Below, piece after piece: positions 63,834 to 64,000 of a DNA stretch of 64,000 bases. Position 1 is the first letter of the stretch, and each line of letters opens with the position of its first letter. The stretch covers positions 310,001 to 374,000 of the forward strand of contig NZ_VWOX01000008.1 in assembly GCF_008629675.1 (NCBI RefSeq), written 5' to 3'. Source of the stretch: Roseiconus nitratireducens (GTDB lineage Bacteria; Planctomycetota; Planctomycetia; Pirellulales; Pirellulaceae). A program made the translations under genes and the position numbers. Below the pieces are notes generated by a model. The model was not told the DNA's origin, searched no databases, and worked only from the letters and a program-made list of their open reading frames with translations.

Positions 63834-64000
63834 TCAGTCGAACACGCGAAAGAATCGTCGACTGAATTGTCCGTAATCCTGGCCGTCGACGTCACCGTCG
63901 CCATCGAAATCGAAGCGTCCGTCGAATGCCGCTGATTCGATCGGTTGCAAGTAGGTGCGACCGAATCGGCCAAAGTCCTGGCCATCGACATCGCGGTCAC
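63834..64000 (-). CDS. C-terminus of a secreted protein with dockerin/EF-hand-like repeats (cut by right edge)
   Basis: Fifty-four codons are present before the TGA at 63834-63836; the 5' part lies beyond the window and no start is visible. Two calcium loops, DRDVDGQDFGRF and DFDGDGDVDGQDYGQF, each followed by an aromatic/Arg stretch (GRTYLQP, SRRFFRVFD), are the typical C-terminal ending of large planctomycete secreted proteins with type I dockerin-like modules. It converges with the sulfatase gene. The identity of the rest of the protein cannot be seen. Confidence 0.8.
   Translation of the reverse strand, partial: DRDVDGQDFGRFGRTYLQPIESAAFDGRFDFDGDGDVDGQDYGQFSRRFFRVFD

Noticed and set aside
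1..64000. tRNA, rRNA, phage, integrase or transposase genes
   Set aside because: None of the typical sequence landmarks was seen, although small or divergent RNAs could be missed without a covariance search.

Overview
The window is high-GC DNA that looks like a chromosome segment of a planctomycete, most likely a Pirellulaceae member related to Rhodopirellula. This is inferred from gene content. There are three formylglycine-type sulfatases, three sets of DUF1549/DUF1553 plus DUF1501 genes, two DUF1559 prepilin-like proteins, a WD40-fused Ser/Thr kinase, twin-arginine-exported Gfo/Idh/MocA oxidoreductases, FG-GAP, EF-hand and dockerin-like secreted proteins, and many palindromic intergenic repeats. 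No rRNA, tRNA, CRISPR array, transposase or phage gene was seen.

Layout. 1-5.9 kb: a sulfatase cut by the left edge, a large c-type cytochrome/DUF1549/LamG/DUF1553 protein and a DUF1501 protein, all on +. 6.2-13 kb: a secreted right-handed beta-helix protein (-), a gene remnant next to a palindromic repeat, a zinc-ribbon STAS protein (+) and a 1292-residue kinase-WD40 protein (+). 13.5-21.9 kb: mostly small secreted proteins: an animal-type haem peroxidase, a LamG-like protein, a DsbD-N-like lipoprotein with a secreted partner, an OmpH/Skp-like protein, an NTF2-like protein and an unknown Ca-motif protein. 21.9-27.1 kb (-): a YbhGFSR-like exporter (membrane fusion protein, double ATPase, two ABC-2 permeases). 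27.7-31.5 kb: two coupled Gfo/Idh/MocA-type oxidoreductases (+) and a secreted unknown protein (-). 31.9-36 kb: a second cytochrome/DUF1549/DUF1553 plus DUF1501 pair, ending in 11 bp of convergent overlap with an FG-GAP protein. 37.4-39.6 kb: a cytochrome P450 and a His-rich secreted protein. 39.6-45.8 kb (-): a compact five-gene operon, DUF1559-DUF1559-DUF1549/1553-DUF1501-EF-hand. 46.2-49.2 kb (-): a sulfatase and a GlmU-like left-handed beta-helix enzyme. 49.4-61.7 kb: housekeeping metabolism with RNase PH, argF, an ArgD-like protein without the PLP lysine, argB, proC, 2-oxoglutarate dehydrogenase E2 and bifunctional PutA. 61.9-64 kb: a third sulfatase, repeats, and the C-terminus of a dockerin-like protein running off the right edge.

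How the genes fit together. The arg/pro block links ornithine synthesis (argB, argF), proline synthesis (proC) and proline breakdown (putA) to the TCA cycle (E2). The sulfatases, haem-binding DUF1549/1553 proteins, DUF1501 proteins and sugar-type oxidoreductases belong to families expanded in planctomycetes that grow on sulfated polysaccharides; that functional link is an inference. The observations most worth following up are the lysine-less ArgD homologue inside the arginine cluster, the five-gene DUF1559/DUF1549/DUF1501/EF-hand operon with one degenerate prepilin signal, and several families of hairpin repeats, one of which lies inside the open frame at the 5' end of a cytochrome gene.
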